NCBI GenBank assembly: GCA_022539475.1
Contig: VCMS01000073.1
Location: forward strand, 158,166 to 222,165
Origin: Gracilaria domingensis
Taxonomy: Eukaryota > Rhodophyta > Florideophyceae > Gracilariales > Gracilariaceae
Direction: 5' to 3'
DNA length: 64,000 nt
Numbering within the stretch: position 1 is the first letter of the stretch; every line of letters begins with the position of its first letter. The notes under the pieces are model-generated. The model made no database searches. It saw only the letters and a list, made by a program, of their open reading frames with translations, and had not been told where the DNA came from. Of the stretch, positions 34,615 through 45,878 are shown one piece after another. The position numbers and the translations under genes are program-made.

Positions 34615-35918
34615 GTGAAATGCCCCGAGATGAAACATTCATCATCAGTCATCTGCGTAAGCTTGGAGGAAAAAGGGGTCAGAAATTTCCTCAAATCTCA
34701 TCAAATCGGCTTCAGCAGCGACACGGACTCTGATTCAGCGGCGAATGTTCACACACGAGGAGACGAGACGGATCCTTTCGACGACACAGTCCCGGAAATT
34801 CTACCCCCGCGGCTGAAGAAAGCAGACGAAGGACCTTACGAGGGAAAGGATTCGTGGTTGAAATTATTGAAAACAGTTCCTACCAAGTGGCCTGCTGGAA
34901 GGACGGGATTAAGTCGGTATATCCGTGGATGGAGGCGATACATCTCCGGAAGGAGCACCGAGGCCATTTACTCGAGCCGAGGGACTTTAAAGGAGTACAT
35001 CATGCTGTGTTTTGGCACGCTGCGTATCAGGGTCAAAAGCTTCTCAACGAGGCGGTAGGAGAGGGGAAGGTTGATGATGGGAACCTATGAGCAGAGGCAG
35101 TGAAGAACGATTCCATATATAAATTTTGTGAACAGGAAGGCTGAGCTTCGGGACGGAGGTTTCTGTATTCTGGAAGGCTTTGATTGTGAGAACGACCTTT
35201 TGAAGATGGCTGAAAGTCCCAGCAAGCTCAGCGATGACGATGTAAGCGTCGAGTTATTGGACGTCTTCAAAAAACGTTTCGAAGAAGCCCCAGACCTCAG
35301 GGTACCAGAGAATCGAACTACATGGATTTCTATAATCAACGCGGACAATGGGAGGTATTTGACGAGAAGAGGTATAGTAGATTAGCTGGAGAATAGACCG
35401 GATACACATTTGCTTTTGAAGAAGAAGGTGGTGTTAGATGCTCGGCTTTGTGAGATATGTGCGGCGTTGGGACTACAAGACAACAAACAATCGAATGAGA
35501 GAATGTATGAACCAAACACAGGAGAAAGGATCTTACTTACCGCAGTTGCTTACCGGCGACAGCAAGTACATACCGACTTCGAGACCTTGACAAAAGAAGA
35601 CAAGCTGGAGGGGAAGAACCCGGTGTACTTTGTGATGGTCTCCGGGACTGTGTCGTTCCCACTTTGGATATGTGAAGGATCCCACAGTCACTTTGCTGTA
35701 ACAGCAAAGACATTTGAGGGTTGACACGAGGTATGGTTGTGAGAAAGTTCTTTTTCTCACCTATGTCTGTGTTTATTAAGAGGGGGGATGTATTTCATGC
35801 CGGTGCGGGCACTAAAGATGGAAGATTTCCGCTGAACCCACTGTTTCGCTACCATATGTATATGGTACCAGAGAAGTACAGTTTGCCAGACGCAGTTCAT
35901 CTGAATCACCATATTTGA
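34615..35918 (+). pseudogene. 2OG-Fe(II) oxygenase-like protein, frameshifted
   Basis: After a hydrophilic start (34615-34850) the reading goes through the frames 34854-35090, 35128-35724 (one TAG at 35383-35385) and 35721-35918. The last two contain the double-stranded beta-helix signature of Fe(II)/2-oxoglutarate dioxygenases: VHTDFE (His codon 35569-35571, Asp 35575-35577), a FPLWICEGSHSHF strand-turn like the P-x-x-x-GSH of phytanoyl-CoA-hydroxylase-type enzymes, GDVFHAGAG (distal His 35796-35798) and FRYHMYMVP (Arg 35847-35849 for 2OG). RDGGFCILEGF at about 35150 resembles the family's N-terminal block. Nucleic-acid-modifying oxygenases of the TET/JBP group are known in some transposons, but the substrate here cannot be told. 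Confidence 0.55.
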
Positions 35919-36354
35919 ACGACTGTGGTGAGAGAAGACGACCTCATGGGAATGAAGGACAACACAGGTGGTTCTGCGGTGGACATAGAATTGGTGAAGG
36001 ATGGGAAGAGCGAGAACGAAGAAGATGAGTTGATGGTCGAGGAAGGGAACAGCAACTAAGAAGACGAGAACTACGAAGCGCAGGGGCTGAAGGAAGGGAA
36101 AGAGGATGGAAAGGGAAACTGAACGAGCGAAGAAGTCATGAATTTATGATATTGTAGTTGACGAGTGGATATCGAGAGATGTCGCCACCATGTTTTGTTG
36201 TTGTTGAGGATATTGATTGTTGTCTTGCGTAAATTTCTATGTCAAAACTGCTATATATATGTTCATATGTTTCCACATAGGGACTTCATGAAGGAGGAGT
36301 TAAACTCTTTTTTTCCCTATGTACAGCTAGTGACTATCATAGCTAGTGTCTAAA
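35919..36354. other. Acidic coding tail and spacer
   Basis: 35,930-36,058 on the plus strand reads as an acidic low-complexity stretch (Glu/Asp/Asn) that may be the C-terminal tail of the oxygenase-like gene. The rest is AT-rich with no gene. Confidence 0.3.
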
Positions 36355-37628
36355 TTATTTCTCCAGTAGATGCCGAATATGGGCTCCAGTATGCTCTCCG
36401 AGTGCACACAAGTACCTTTTGAGGTTGACTCGTGGTTCGTGCCTGACGATACCCCCAGACACAAGAAGGGCAAAGAATAGGGTGTTTGTGACAAGAGGGA
36501 GGATGCCCCTGTAAATACGAAACGCTGATGGTTCTAGCGACTCAGAAAGCGAGGGGACGAAGAAAACAGGGGCCACTCTGTTCAAAAATAATCTGATGGA
36601 GAGCAGTACTTCATGGAAAAAGAGAGCCTTTTTGATTGAATAGGATACAACGGATGTAGAGACAGAGCCTATCCCATCGAGTTCTTAGGCAGTGCGAGAG
36701 CGGTACAATATTGCTAGAGGGGTGCTTGTAAAGTAGAAGATAGAGAGTGCGTTCACGACGGTAGTGAATAGGCCGAATAGGAATCTACCTGGGAGAAACG
36801 CTAAAGAGGCTGTTCTGACAGATTCTATAAGATTGAGAAAGGGAATGGAAGGAGTGAATAGGAGATGAAGATAGAGAGGTTGAGAGCAAAATGGCCACCG
36901 AACGTTATATCCAATTATTTATTCCCCAATATGGAACAGTTGCTCGTCATGTGCGAAGGAATCATCAGTCCGAAAGGTAGGGTACCGTATCGTGCGGCAT
37001 GTAGGGAAAAGGCCAGGTCGAAGAGAATAATGTGTAACATGGTTTCCAGAATGCTATAGAGAATGGTGAAACATAGCTGAGAATGGCGAGAGAGGCGCTT
37101 GAATAGAAGCGCTTGGGCCAAGACGGGCTTGATGATACCGTAAAGCGCGCCTATGGCTACCGTTAACAATGAAGCAAATATCACCATTGAAGGTGGCGGA
37201 AGCATGCTGAGAGTATTCCGAGGGTAGAATCTTGACTGATATACATAATTAGAAAGCTCTGGGAGAGTTCGAATAGCGTGAGGAAAGGGTGGATGCTCCA
37301 GAATACTTTCGTGACGGGGTGTGTCATATAGTATTTCATAGAGCTCATTGAGCTCATTTTGCAGTGCGGTAGTGATGAGAGTTCGCACCTCACGAATGTG
37401 AGCTTCAGCATCGAGGTTGTACTATAACTGAAGGTAGTTGTTGAAGGTGATATAAGTTGCATGTGGGAAAGCATCGAGCTTGATACGTACAGAACGCAGT
37501 CGATTGCTTACTTGGATTTCCCGTTCTTGGTGTTTATTGTGAAACACCGTTGAGCAACAGTTTCGTTTTCGAATTCGTATCAAAGGAGAGCAATGGGGGC
37601 TTTGGATGGTTGTAGAGATGCGGTACAT
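36355..37628 (-). pseudogene. Multi-pass membrane protein, minus strand, broken
   Basis: One minus frame runs 37628-36915 with a single TAG at about 37420; it then shifts near 36890 into the frame 36870-36355, with one TAA near 36690. The first part has a long amphipathic helix (TALQNELNELYEILYD), then two hydrophobic segments (around MVIFASLLTVAIGALYGII and FTILYSILETMLHIILF). The second part adds two more (around LFGLFTTVVNALSIFYF and LVTNTLFFALLVSGGIV). This predicts about four transmembrane helices and roughly 420 residues. It is convergent with the ParB-like/oxygenase genes. No family recognised. Confidence 0.45.
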
Positions 37629-37941
37629 TTATTCATCAGAACGTGGACCGTTTGTGAGTTACAATACATAGGAAAACATCTCTTTTGTTACGCTTCTTTA
37701 AAAGTAGAGGCTACTAATATGTAGAGAACATGGTTCTCATAAATGATTGATTAGACTGGTTGCTTTTGTACTACACTACGAGACGAGAAAGTGAGATAAG
37801 TAAGGAATAAGGAACACGGATGATGATGAATGGGTAATATCAAGAGTGGGACATGTTTGAAAACTGGGGAATTGGGCTAGGAATTATGAAACTATTTTTG
37901 AGAAACAATGCTTCACAGAGGGTAAGAACGGGTGTTAGGCA
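37629..37941. other. Spacer
   Basis: AT-rich; lies between the start of the minus-strand membrane protein and the start of the plus-strand coiled-coil ORF, so it may hold divergent promoters. No specific element seen. Confidence 0.3.
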
Positions 37942-38484
37942 ATGGTGGTGAAAGCGCATACATACAAGACAGGGTTTTCGCGCCGTGGTAAGTTCACTGA
38001 GGGCCAACGCACGAATAGAGTTTGGTTGTGGTGCGCAGGGGCGCTGAGGACCCGCATTCGTGAGGATGTGCGTCGACTGGCGAAGAAGATCCCAGGATTT
38101 GTTGCTATGGAGTTGAGGGGATTGAAGGATGGGCAAGAGCGGTTGATGGTTCGAGTGCAGGAGCTCCAGGAGAAACTGAAAAAACTCGGTGAGAAGAAGG
38201 AAGATGTACGTGGAGTCCGAGGTACTCCGGTGACTCCTGCGCTGAAGATTGTGAGCGGCGTCGGCGTCGGCGTCGGCGTCGACGAGGCTCGTATGGATGC
38301 AGTTGAGGACGCGAGAGACTTTATGCTGGCTACGGAGAGTTTTGGTGAGGATGAAATTGTTGCGGGAAATGAAAGAAAGAAGAGGGGCCGAAAGAAGAAG
38401 TACGGGGAAAAGAGGCCAATCGTGGCGAGAAAGCTAGAGATGCAAAAGAATGAAGTGAGGCCGAAGGTTGGAAAGGAGAATTAG
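37942..38484 (+). CDS. Coiled-coil, AT-hook-like basic protein, 180 aa
   Basis: Open from the ATG 37942. Residues ~35-90 form a charged heptad-repeat helix (GLKDGQERLMVRVQELQEKL), residues ~107-114 are a Val-Gly repeat encoded by the GGCGTC microsatellite, and residues ~145-160 contain KKRGRKKKYGEKRP, similar to an AT-hook. Overall strongly basic. A nucleic-acid-binding role is plausible. Gag-like or ORF1-like proteins of retroelements can look like this, but no zinc knuckle or RRM is visible. It belongs by position to the ParB-like cassette, without proof that it is one element. Confidence 0.45.
   Translation: MVVKAHTYKTGFSRRGKFTEGQRTNRVWLWCAGALRTRIREDVRRLAKKIPGFVAMELRGLKDGQERLMVRVQELQEKLKKLGEKKEDVRGVRGTPVTPALKIVSGVGVGVGVDEARMDAVEDARDFMLATESFGEDEIVAGNERKKRGRKKKYGEKRPIVARKLEMQKNEVRPKVGKEN
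38256..38285 (+). repeat. (GGCGTC)n microsatellite in coding frame
   Basis: Four to five copies of GGCGTC, in frame, encoding a Val-Gly repeat in the coiled-coil ORF. Confidence 0.8.
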
Positions 38485-38490
38485 GGGAAC

Positions 38491-38673
38491 ATGGAGAAGA
38501 AGAAGAAAACTAGGGTTAGATTCAGGTATGTTCCGAAGCCGATGTGGAAGGGAAGCAGCATTGTGGGATATCAGGAGAGGTGGAGCTGGAAGGATGTAGA
38601 GAAAGAGGAAAAGAAGGGGCCGATGATGTGGCGAAAAGGTTTGGGCCATTGTCTTTCGCTGATGCGGAGATAG
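38491..38673 (+). CDS. Small basic ORF, 60 codons
   Basis: Starts 7 nt after the stop of the previous ORF. Rich in Lys, Arg and Trp (RWSWKDVEKEEKKGPMMWRK). It may be a continuation of the same gene after a shift, or spurious. No family recognised. Confidence 0.25.
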   Translation: MEKKKKTRVRFRYVPKPMWKGSSIVGYQERWSWKDVEKEEKKGPMMWRKGLGHCLSLMRR

Positions 38674-39047
38674 AGGAGGGTGGTGGCGGTGGACTGTTCT
38701 AAGCAGGATTCAACTTGAAGTGGTATGATGGTGGGGAGATGCATGCGCGCGGTTCCATAACATGAATGTTGTACTAGGTAGTGGTAGTAATGATGACTGT
38801 TATAAACTATTTGCAGAAAATTAGCCAACGTAACTATGGCGGCACAGGTGGACATCACATGATGTCCTCACATGACGAGAAATAATACGTCTGATACTTT
38901 CATTTCGTGAATATTTACTAGCAATCATGACGTACATCAAATGATTTGCATTAAATACAGAAGAAGCTCCAGTACATGGAAGTGCAGTATACAAAAGATT
39001 GAAATTAATTGCTTGCACATAGCCCTATACGCAATTTTTGCAGATTT
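38674..39047. other. No recognisable gene
   Basis: Only short open frames. Nothing seen to mark the right end of the ParB-like cassette. Confidence 0.4.
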
Positions 39048-39480
39048 TTAGACTAATTTCATCCGATAATCGTGTTCTTTTGCACCAAAATAGCAAAACG
39101 AGAACACAGGCGCACGAACGGCTCGAACCGATTCGCCTCCACGCCGGCTCCTTAGCACGCGGTTGACGTGGTCTTCCAATTTAATAACGAGCCCGCCTTC
39201 ATTCATTACATCCCATAGCCTTTTTCTGGCTTCAAATATATCCAATCCTTCGAGCTGACCGCCATGAAATGAATGGCATGGCTCATATTTAAACCACCAG
39301 CAACCTTTGGTAATGGCATACGAACCGTAAAAGGCTTCTTCTAATTCCGTACGAACGGCCTGAGTTATCTATCAGACTCCCACCATTGATACAAAACCTG
39401 AGCGAAGTGCTGCGGATCACGACAACGCCACTTCCTGTTGTAGACGTAATTCTTACGAGAGGAGCGCAAGCGACTTTGAT
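39048..39480 (-). pseudogene. Decayed minus-strand coding fragment
   Basis: On the minus strand one frame reads from about 39355 to 39048 through AFYGSYAITKGCWWFKYEP, HSFHGGQLEGLDIFEARKRL and DHVNRVLRSRRGGESVRAV. Another frame (39480-39365) reads RKNYVYNRKWRCRDPQHFAQ. The Trp/Cys/His content is unlike random sequence. Not recognised; it lies just left of copy B and may belong to an older element. Confidence 0.35.
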
Positions 39481-39652
39481 TTTGAGGGATTTTTAAATGT
39501 CGAAAAGCTATCACAGTGCAGATTTATGTCACAGATTGTGACTCACAGTGGCTTGCTTGCAGAGATAAAGAATTAGACAGAAATGTCAGCCAATATCGTT
39601 GCCTGGATTGTTGCACACTTCTTCGGACATATTAGTACTTTTTCCCACCAGA

Positions 39653-40749
39653 ATGACTCACTCTAAACCTGTTACAGAGCTAAAAAGGGTTCAGTTTGCA
39701 GTGCAAGCAGTGCATAAGAGTAAATCAGCAAAGCGTGACGCAAGAGAAAGAAAAGCTTGCTGCCTCCGGAAACTGCGTGAAACAATTGGAACAGACACCT
39801 CAGTGAGAGTGGATATTCTCGAGCAGCTTGCACTAGTAGCTGCCAAACCTGGACGAACGACAAGTGAAAGCATTGAAACAATCTTTACCAATATCAAAGC
39901 CATTGAAGAATCTGCAGAGAAAGAAAATGGCTGGCAAATTATTTCTAGAGAGATGGTGCACAACGAAGCAGTTCAGCAGAATGTCAAAGAAAATGAAATT
40001 TTCTGCCGGTATATGAAGAAGAAGCAAGAGTTCGAAAAGGTTACGCAAAATATTGAACAAGATTCAACATGGGAAGTGGACAGTGTCATGTACCACAACG
40101 CAAGATTCTTTGGAGCAGAGGGCTTGGGCGGCGGAGCAAGAAGGTTCTCTTCAATTGACATAAACTCTTTTAGGTTGTTTCAGTGTACTATTACTGGATT
40201 CAGTGGGAGGCTCATCAGATTATCAAGAATTCTGAACCATTTACGACATTTGGACAGCCACACTGGATAACAGATCAAGCTTCCGTTCCTTTTAAGTGTA
40301 CATTTTCTAGCCTTACATCGCTAAAAGCCCTTCCTGCAGAACATCCTGGATCTGCCATTACGATTTCGAAACCGGCTGCCCAATCTTTTGAAGCACGCCT
40401 GGTAAAGTACGCTTGTCTCGATACAGGACGTCTATTCAAAAGAGGAAAAGGCGGAAATTGTATGGAAGTAGCGCTTCTGAACTCTGTAGCATCCTTTTGC
40501 GGTCGTTCTGTTGCTGTAGAATGTGAGGTTGCTCTAGAAAAGGAATTACGTGTAGTGAGGTCGTTTATGTCGTACAATTTTATTTTGCAGTCGTTACAAT
40601 TTCATGTGGAATTGAAAAGCGTTTGTAAAAACTTAAAAAGGTTTGCTGAGCTTTGGAAACTTCGTGATCGATGTTTTCTGGTTCAACTTGGCATAGAAGA
40701 AAGTAAGGATACAGTACCTTTTTGTCATGCAGTTGCGATTGATGGTTAA
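39653..40749 (+). pseudogene. Cys-His-Asp hydrolase-like protein (copy B), frameshifted
   Basis: The N-terminal ~185 codons are open here (39653-40200), which shows that the frame break near 207 in copy A is specific to A. A 1-nt loss near 40200, absent from A, shifts the C-terminal half into the frame ending at 40749. The GGNC Cys codon is at 40459-40461 and the CHAVAIDG His codon at 40726-40728; KLLILDGAE follows the shared TAA. The two copies therefore cover each other's breaks, implying that a single frame of about 365 codons existed before duplication. It begins with a Lys/Arg-rich stretch. Confidence 0.45.
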
Positions 40750-41553
40750 AAATTGTTAATACTTGATGGAGCAGAACGACATCTACTACATTTAAGTTGT
40801 GAATCCTTAGAATTATGTGCTGGTGGGCATCTTTAGTGGTCTGAAGTAGTGGAGTTTTTGTTCAAATGCGGCCACAAAACATCCAGAGAGTCCTAATCTT
40901 TTCTAGTTTGGAAAACAAAGTTAATAAATCAGGAAATTATACAAACTTACAGAAGAAGTGAAAAGTATGCTCCTGTCTTGTACTAAAAGTGGAGATCATG
41001 TAGTCCTGTGGGGACTCGTGGTAGACAGAAAATTATATGTTTATTTCGAGATATTTGTTGTTAAACGTCTTTATTTTGACGTCTTTCTAGACAAATTGTG
41101 GAATCGCAACCACTCGGACTGTAACTCAGAACCTTCCCGTGTGACCCTGTTCGCAGCCTCGTGAAAAACCAAGCCGGACGCCACAGTAAGAGAGTTAAAG
41201 GCGGCTAGGAATGGTTGCAAGTCATTTCAAAGTTCTCGAGAGGCACGAGTTCTGTGTGGTCTTGTTGAATGCATCGTTTGAAAGCTACAGCAGCTACCTT
41301 CGGTACCGCAGCGGTTCAAAAAGGGTGGAGCGTAGGTGCACATATGAGACAGGCTCTCATTCTAAATGTACGGCATACTTTGCGGCTCTTTCAAAACTGT
41401 TAACAAAATGTACTTAAAACAAGTTCAAGTGCTTATCTTGCAGCAGATGCTTGTCGAACATCGCAAAAATTATCGAACCAAAGCGCGAAAAGAGTACTCA
41501 TCTATAGGTCAGAACGTAGGCGCTCTACCTCGCAAATCAAAGAACGAAGTGGC

Positions 41554-42952
41554 ATGTCTCGGGGACAACCCTGGACGGAGATGATAAGCCAATTGTTGGT
41601 TTTGGATGAAAGTCTCTTCGACGGTCGTGGAGGACGATTGGAAGAAACAGCCAAGAACCAGAAAGAAAGTGTTGTTCGCAATAGTCTAAAGCTTTCTACC
41701 AGAAACTGTGATGATATTGAAATAGTTTATGACTTCTGCTTTCGCGCAAAGGTCGTGCTTGGAAGGAAAAAGTCTACAGCATTTGATGATTTGCGTTTCA
41801 CAGCTGGACAGTAACTGAGGTTTGTCATCGCTACTAATGTGGTTATTCGCAACGAAGGGTAGAAGAAGCATGCTGTGCTTCAGGTTTTGGCTCATGAAGG
41901 AGATGTGAGCTCTTTGAACCATTTTACACTGATATCGTCTCCGTACACAGAGGCGGGAAAATGCAAGAATCTTCTGAGAGTGGTTAGTGTTAGGAAGCCT
42001 CATGTTGGCCAAGAATTTTCCGGGAAGCTAGAAGGTGTTCAAAAGTTGTTGCGTGGCACTGAAGCTTCTGCAAACCGTTTTGGTCGCCGTAACCGTCATC
42101 GTCAGCGTTTCATCGATATCTTTACGAAAAACCGCAATTTGCTGTTTGATGTGGATCTTCGTGAAGTACTTTCGATTGCGACTCATGCTTTGAGGGACAT
42201 AATGAGGACTTATCGTCTTCTCGAAGCGGAAGAGGATGACGGCCTTACCCCTAGATTGGATGGTTGTGAAGATCTTGTTCAGAAATGGTTTATCAATTCC
42301 TTAGCTGCAATTGTATTTGCATCAGAGGGACAGCGACGTTTGGCTCTTTCAAAATTACAAGTTCCGACCAACTATGAACACAATCGTACTGAGACGACCG
42401 AATTTGGAGATTTCGTCAGCCTCAGATGTCATTCTGAAAAAACGGAGGGAAGCGCTAATTTTCTGCTTGTGATGTTCTCTATCGGCATGAGACCATTTGT
42501 TGAGTTCCACCGCAATGTAGTTCGCGCGCATGTGAAAATAAGCATAGGTTAGTCGATGATGGTTTCGATATCAGACTTTTGCTGAACTCGAGAGATGCAA
42601 CTGCAATGAAATCAAGGCAGATAACGACTTCGATAACGGCGTTTATGACTGATATGAACAAGCGCGATCAGTTCGTTACTTCCATGACGACTAGAGCAAG
42701 ATTTGCTACTTCTATGATGCACCCGTTTCGTGGCAAGCGCGTTGGGAATGATTTGTCGCAAGATAAGTTTCTAGAGCTGCTCGCGAACCGGATGAAAACT
42801 AGCGGGCAGCAACTTTGGATGCGTATGTTCATATAATTAGGGTAGACTATGAGAAAGGAGTCCAACTTACTATGGAACACTTCTTAGTCGTAATGGAGGA
42901 GAATAAAAATGACGAAGAAGATGACGAAGAAGAGGGAGAGACAGATGATTGA
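41554..42952 (+). pseudogene. Unknown protein with acidic C-terminus (copy B)
   Basis: Nearly identical to 1939-3337, including both stops near 41812 and 41862 and the frame changes near 42545 and 42820. A single amino-acid difference was seen over the central 225 codons (Gly/Arg at about 41990-42005). Since the block is this conserved, either it was copied by recent gene conversion, or selection acts on it despite the apparent stops; the first is simpler. Confidence 0.4.
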
Positions 42953-43647
42953 GCCAAAACTTTTCATGCTCATTTTATAGACATAAACGGATTCTGTGTT
43001 AACTACAGGTTTTTGATTTGCTTGAATTACAAGCATACGCTAGTGTGGTATTGAAATGCTAGCAAACAAATCTGCTCGACTCTCTGCAGCGGGTCCATGT
43101 GGAGAGAGCCCATTGCCGGTTTTTGCACACTCTTCGAGTTCCAGAGCTTCTCACTCCCTATAAGATATATTTTTCAATTTTGTGAATGTAATATGAGGGA
43201 ATTTTGATTCGCCGGACCCTCACATTACACGCGCTCAACATTCCGCCCGACCTCCTTTTTGACAAGGTGTATATTAAATTTTCAATTTTTTCAATTCTGT
43301 GAGTGTCATTGGGGGGTGTGCATTATTGTTCTCGTTGCAACAACAAAAAGATCACTGCTGCGCTATCATGTGCAAGAGCTGCCGAACACAAAAGCTGCTC
43401 ACAAGTCCTTCGTCGTAACTCTCCTTTTAAAATTCGTTCGTCAATTCCATCTTTTCTATAATATTCAGTAGACATGATAGTGCGTGGCGTGAAGATCGTT
43501 CACGTTCAGAAGCTCGGCGGGCCCAGCACAAAGGCCCTTTGGCAACAACAAAGCTCGGAGCCATGGCTTTTCGCTTGATGCAATGAAACCGAACCTGTAC
43601 TTTCCGCGCTCTGCAGATTTGAGGCGGTAGAAGGCTCATTCCATGGC
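42953..43647. repeat. Non-coding spacer with hairpin (copy B)
   Basis: Counterpart of 3338-4032 with the same hairpin and short direct repeats. No gene. Confidence 0.4.
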
Positions 43648-44531
43648 TTAGAACTTGGCGTCTTCGAAACTAGGCGAGTCCAAGATGGAAACTCCTCGCA
43701 TTTCGCATGTGTACACTGGGTCTTCCGCAGTGACTCCTATTGGTAGCTCATCGGGTACCTTGTGATTAAACTTTCCATTCCCTGCCCTCTCGATCTCAAT
43801 CTCTGCTTGTCCGGTTCCGTGTGCTCTGCTCTTTTGCTTACGGCGTTTCTTTTGCGCAGCGACATTCTCAAAGTCAGGCATATTTTCACAGCGTATGTCC
43901 CCTAAGTCGAATTGAATCTTATCGAGGATATCCATTAATTCTTCCAGGCGAGTATCACCTACTTTCTTAGAATAATCTACAAATGCTTTTTCATCATTAC
44001 AGGCTATAGTGCCATCAGTATATTCCCTGATTCTCTTCTTTCTATTCCCAATATTGTTCCGGGATCTAAGATTCTTACCTTTTCTATTTTGGTTTGAGCT
44101 CTTAGCCAGATTTTCTTTCGATATTTCAGGCGTACTCTTTTCAATATGTCCATCACTCTCATCTGTATTCATATCCCTTGTATCCATTTCATCAATACCG
44201 GAACTTTGCCTAGAATCATAATGAAAAACGTTTCCTTTCACACCCACTTCATTTACGCCCCATGAATCTCGTCGAACCCTTCAACGTTCCCGCCTTGAGC
44301 ACCGTCGTGGTCTTTAAGACTGGCTGTGGCGGGTTGTTCATTCGTTATTGACCTATTGGAACCTTTTTTGGAGAGTAGCTCTATATCGTTGCCCAGAGCA
44401 TTCCCAATAATTGATGCTAAACGCCCGCGAAGCGTCATCGATAACACATTATTGCATTTCTGTACTTCACTGTTACTTTGCAGATATTTATAAACACCCA
44501 TATGCTGCACGAGTTCGCACTCAAGCAGCAT
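43648..44531 (-). CDS. Two-exon unknown protein, intact in copy B (278 aa)
   Basis: Exon 1 is 44531-44257 and exon 2 44209-43648; the intron 44256-44210 is 47 nt (GTAAAT...TTCTAG). The spliced length is 837 nt, 279 codons including the stop, with no internal stop. Domains: residues ~1-40 with hydrophobic runs, ~40-92 polar and Asn/Gly-rich (GRLASIIGNALGNDIELLSK), ~93-170 acidic and then Lys/Arg-rich (NQNRKGKNLRSRNNIGNRKK), a helix around RLEELMDILDKIQFDLGDI, and a C-terminal YTCEMRGVSILDSPSFEDAKF. No known family. Intactness in B and the conserved intron in both copies support a real gene. Nuclear location is suggested only by the basic run. Confidence 0.6.
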
Positions 44532-44549
44532 TTTCTTATTTCGCTGTGC

Positions 44550-45344
44550 TCAGAAGATGTTCTCCGATAATTCTTTGATGCTTAAGTTGTCACGAATGGC
44601 TGTTTTCTGCGATAGTTTAAATAATATTGAAACCAGAGTATAAAACTGTCTTCTCACATCATCAAATGAGCTGTTCAAGCGAGTCCTGTCTTCTCGCTTT
44701 TTCAGTCGCTCTATCAAATACATCATAGCCAATCCAATGTCTTCATCTAGGAGACTTCATATTATAGCACTCGAAAGGTGAACAATCCCAATGTGTCCGT
44801 TATGTTTAATACATCTCGTTACAATCTCATATATGTCCATATTCTTCCTACAAAACCTCGTGCAATCAAATTTAATTCGAATATCATGTGATTTCCATTT
44901 GTGGTTCGGTTCATTTTCGTTAGGCCAAGTGGTGCGTCATTATTTTCTCGTTACATCCAAATCTACTGAGATTCTACTGATATTAAGTTTTCTAAAACAT
45001 TTCATCCATTGAAAATGCCTTGAACATCTACAGCAATTTGCCTAGGTACAGAAAAGTAAATGAACATTCAATGACGGAAAGTTTTACCTGGGTCTGTGCC
45101 ATTCGTAGACGCAAAGAGGCGTATCTGTTCGTCTGGGGCTTTTTTATATCTTCCAGAGCTTTGGTATACATCAAGATTGCAGTGATTTGAGAAGGTTTCA
45201 AATCATTAAGAGATATTCCTTGCCCCTTTTCAATGGTTTTCGCTTGTGATACCCATGCATGGAGATATTCTCTGAAGTCCATATCCTTTACAGCGGATGA
45301 ACACTCGCGTTCACTATGGCTCCAATCTCTACCACGTCACACGA
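44550..45344 (-). pseudogene. Minus-strand coding trace (copy B)
   Basis: Counterpart of 4936-5730. Here the segment before the shared TGA reads SLLDEDIGLAMMYLIERLKK. The upstream piece (45282-45028) carries a 1-nt deletion relative to A near 45140. Not recognised. Confidence 0.3.
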
Positions 45345-45753
45345 TGAGAAATTTTTGGAAAAAGAAGAAAACAATTTGAGTTCTGATGGAAGAAATGGAT
45401 GACAAATGAATTCCAAACGGACTACGGATTGAGTGCACGCAACGTGCGATTGCAACCTAATTTCTTGGTGTCACATTGGAGGACGCCCGTTACGCAAATG
45501 CAGGCATTTAGAAAGCACATGATACATGTCGCACTCCATTCCAGCCCAAATTATCTGTACTTTCCCCACGCGATATAAGTTTGCACTCCATGCGCACTCA
45601 AAATAGTGAAATAAACGATTAAAAAAATTAAAATGTCCTGCCATGGTTGTCACATTGGAACGCGAACGGGCTATAATCGGAGTGCTGTTGGAGGGTGAGC
45701 AGTCCAATATTTGCGCTCCTTTGGATCTCACAAAATCGAAAATTTTTATCGTA
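45345..45753. repeat. MITE-like 409-bp repeat (copy B)
   Basis: Same position within the unit as 5731-6138, so the insertion predates the duplication. Same terminal and internal motifs. Confidence 0.65.
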
Positions 45754-45878
45754 GAATCAAGCGTAGTCACAGGTGAGACATATTGACGTGAAATTATATA
45801 AGCTGGATATTTCTCGCAAATTGGTTTTCATACTGCATCAGGATAGTCTTCTTATAACTCAATCAGCCCGCGACTGCC

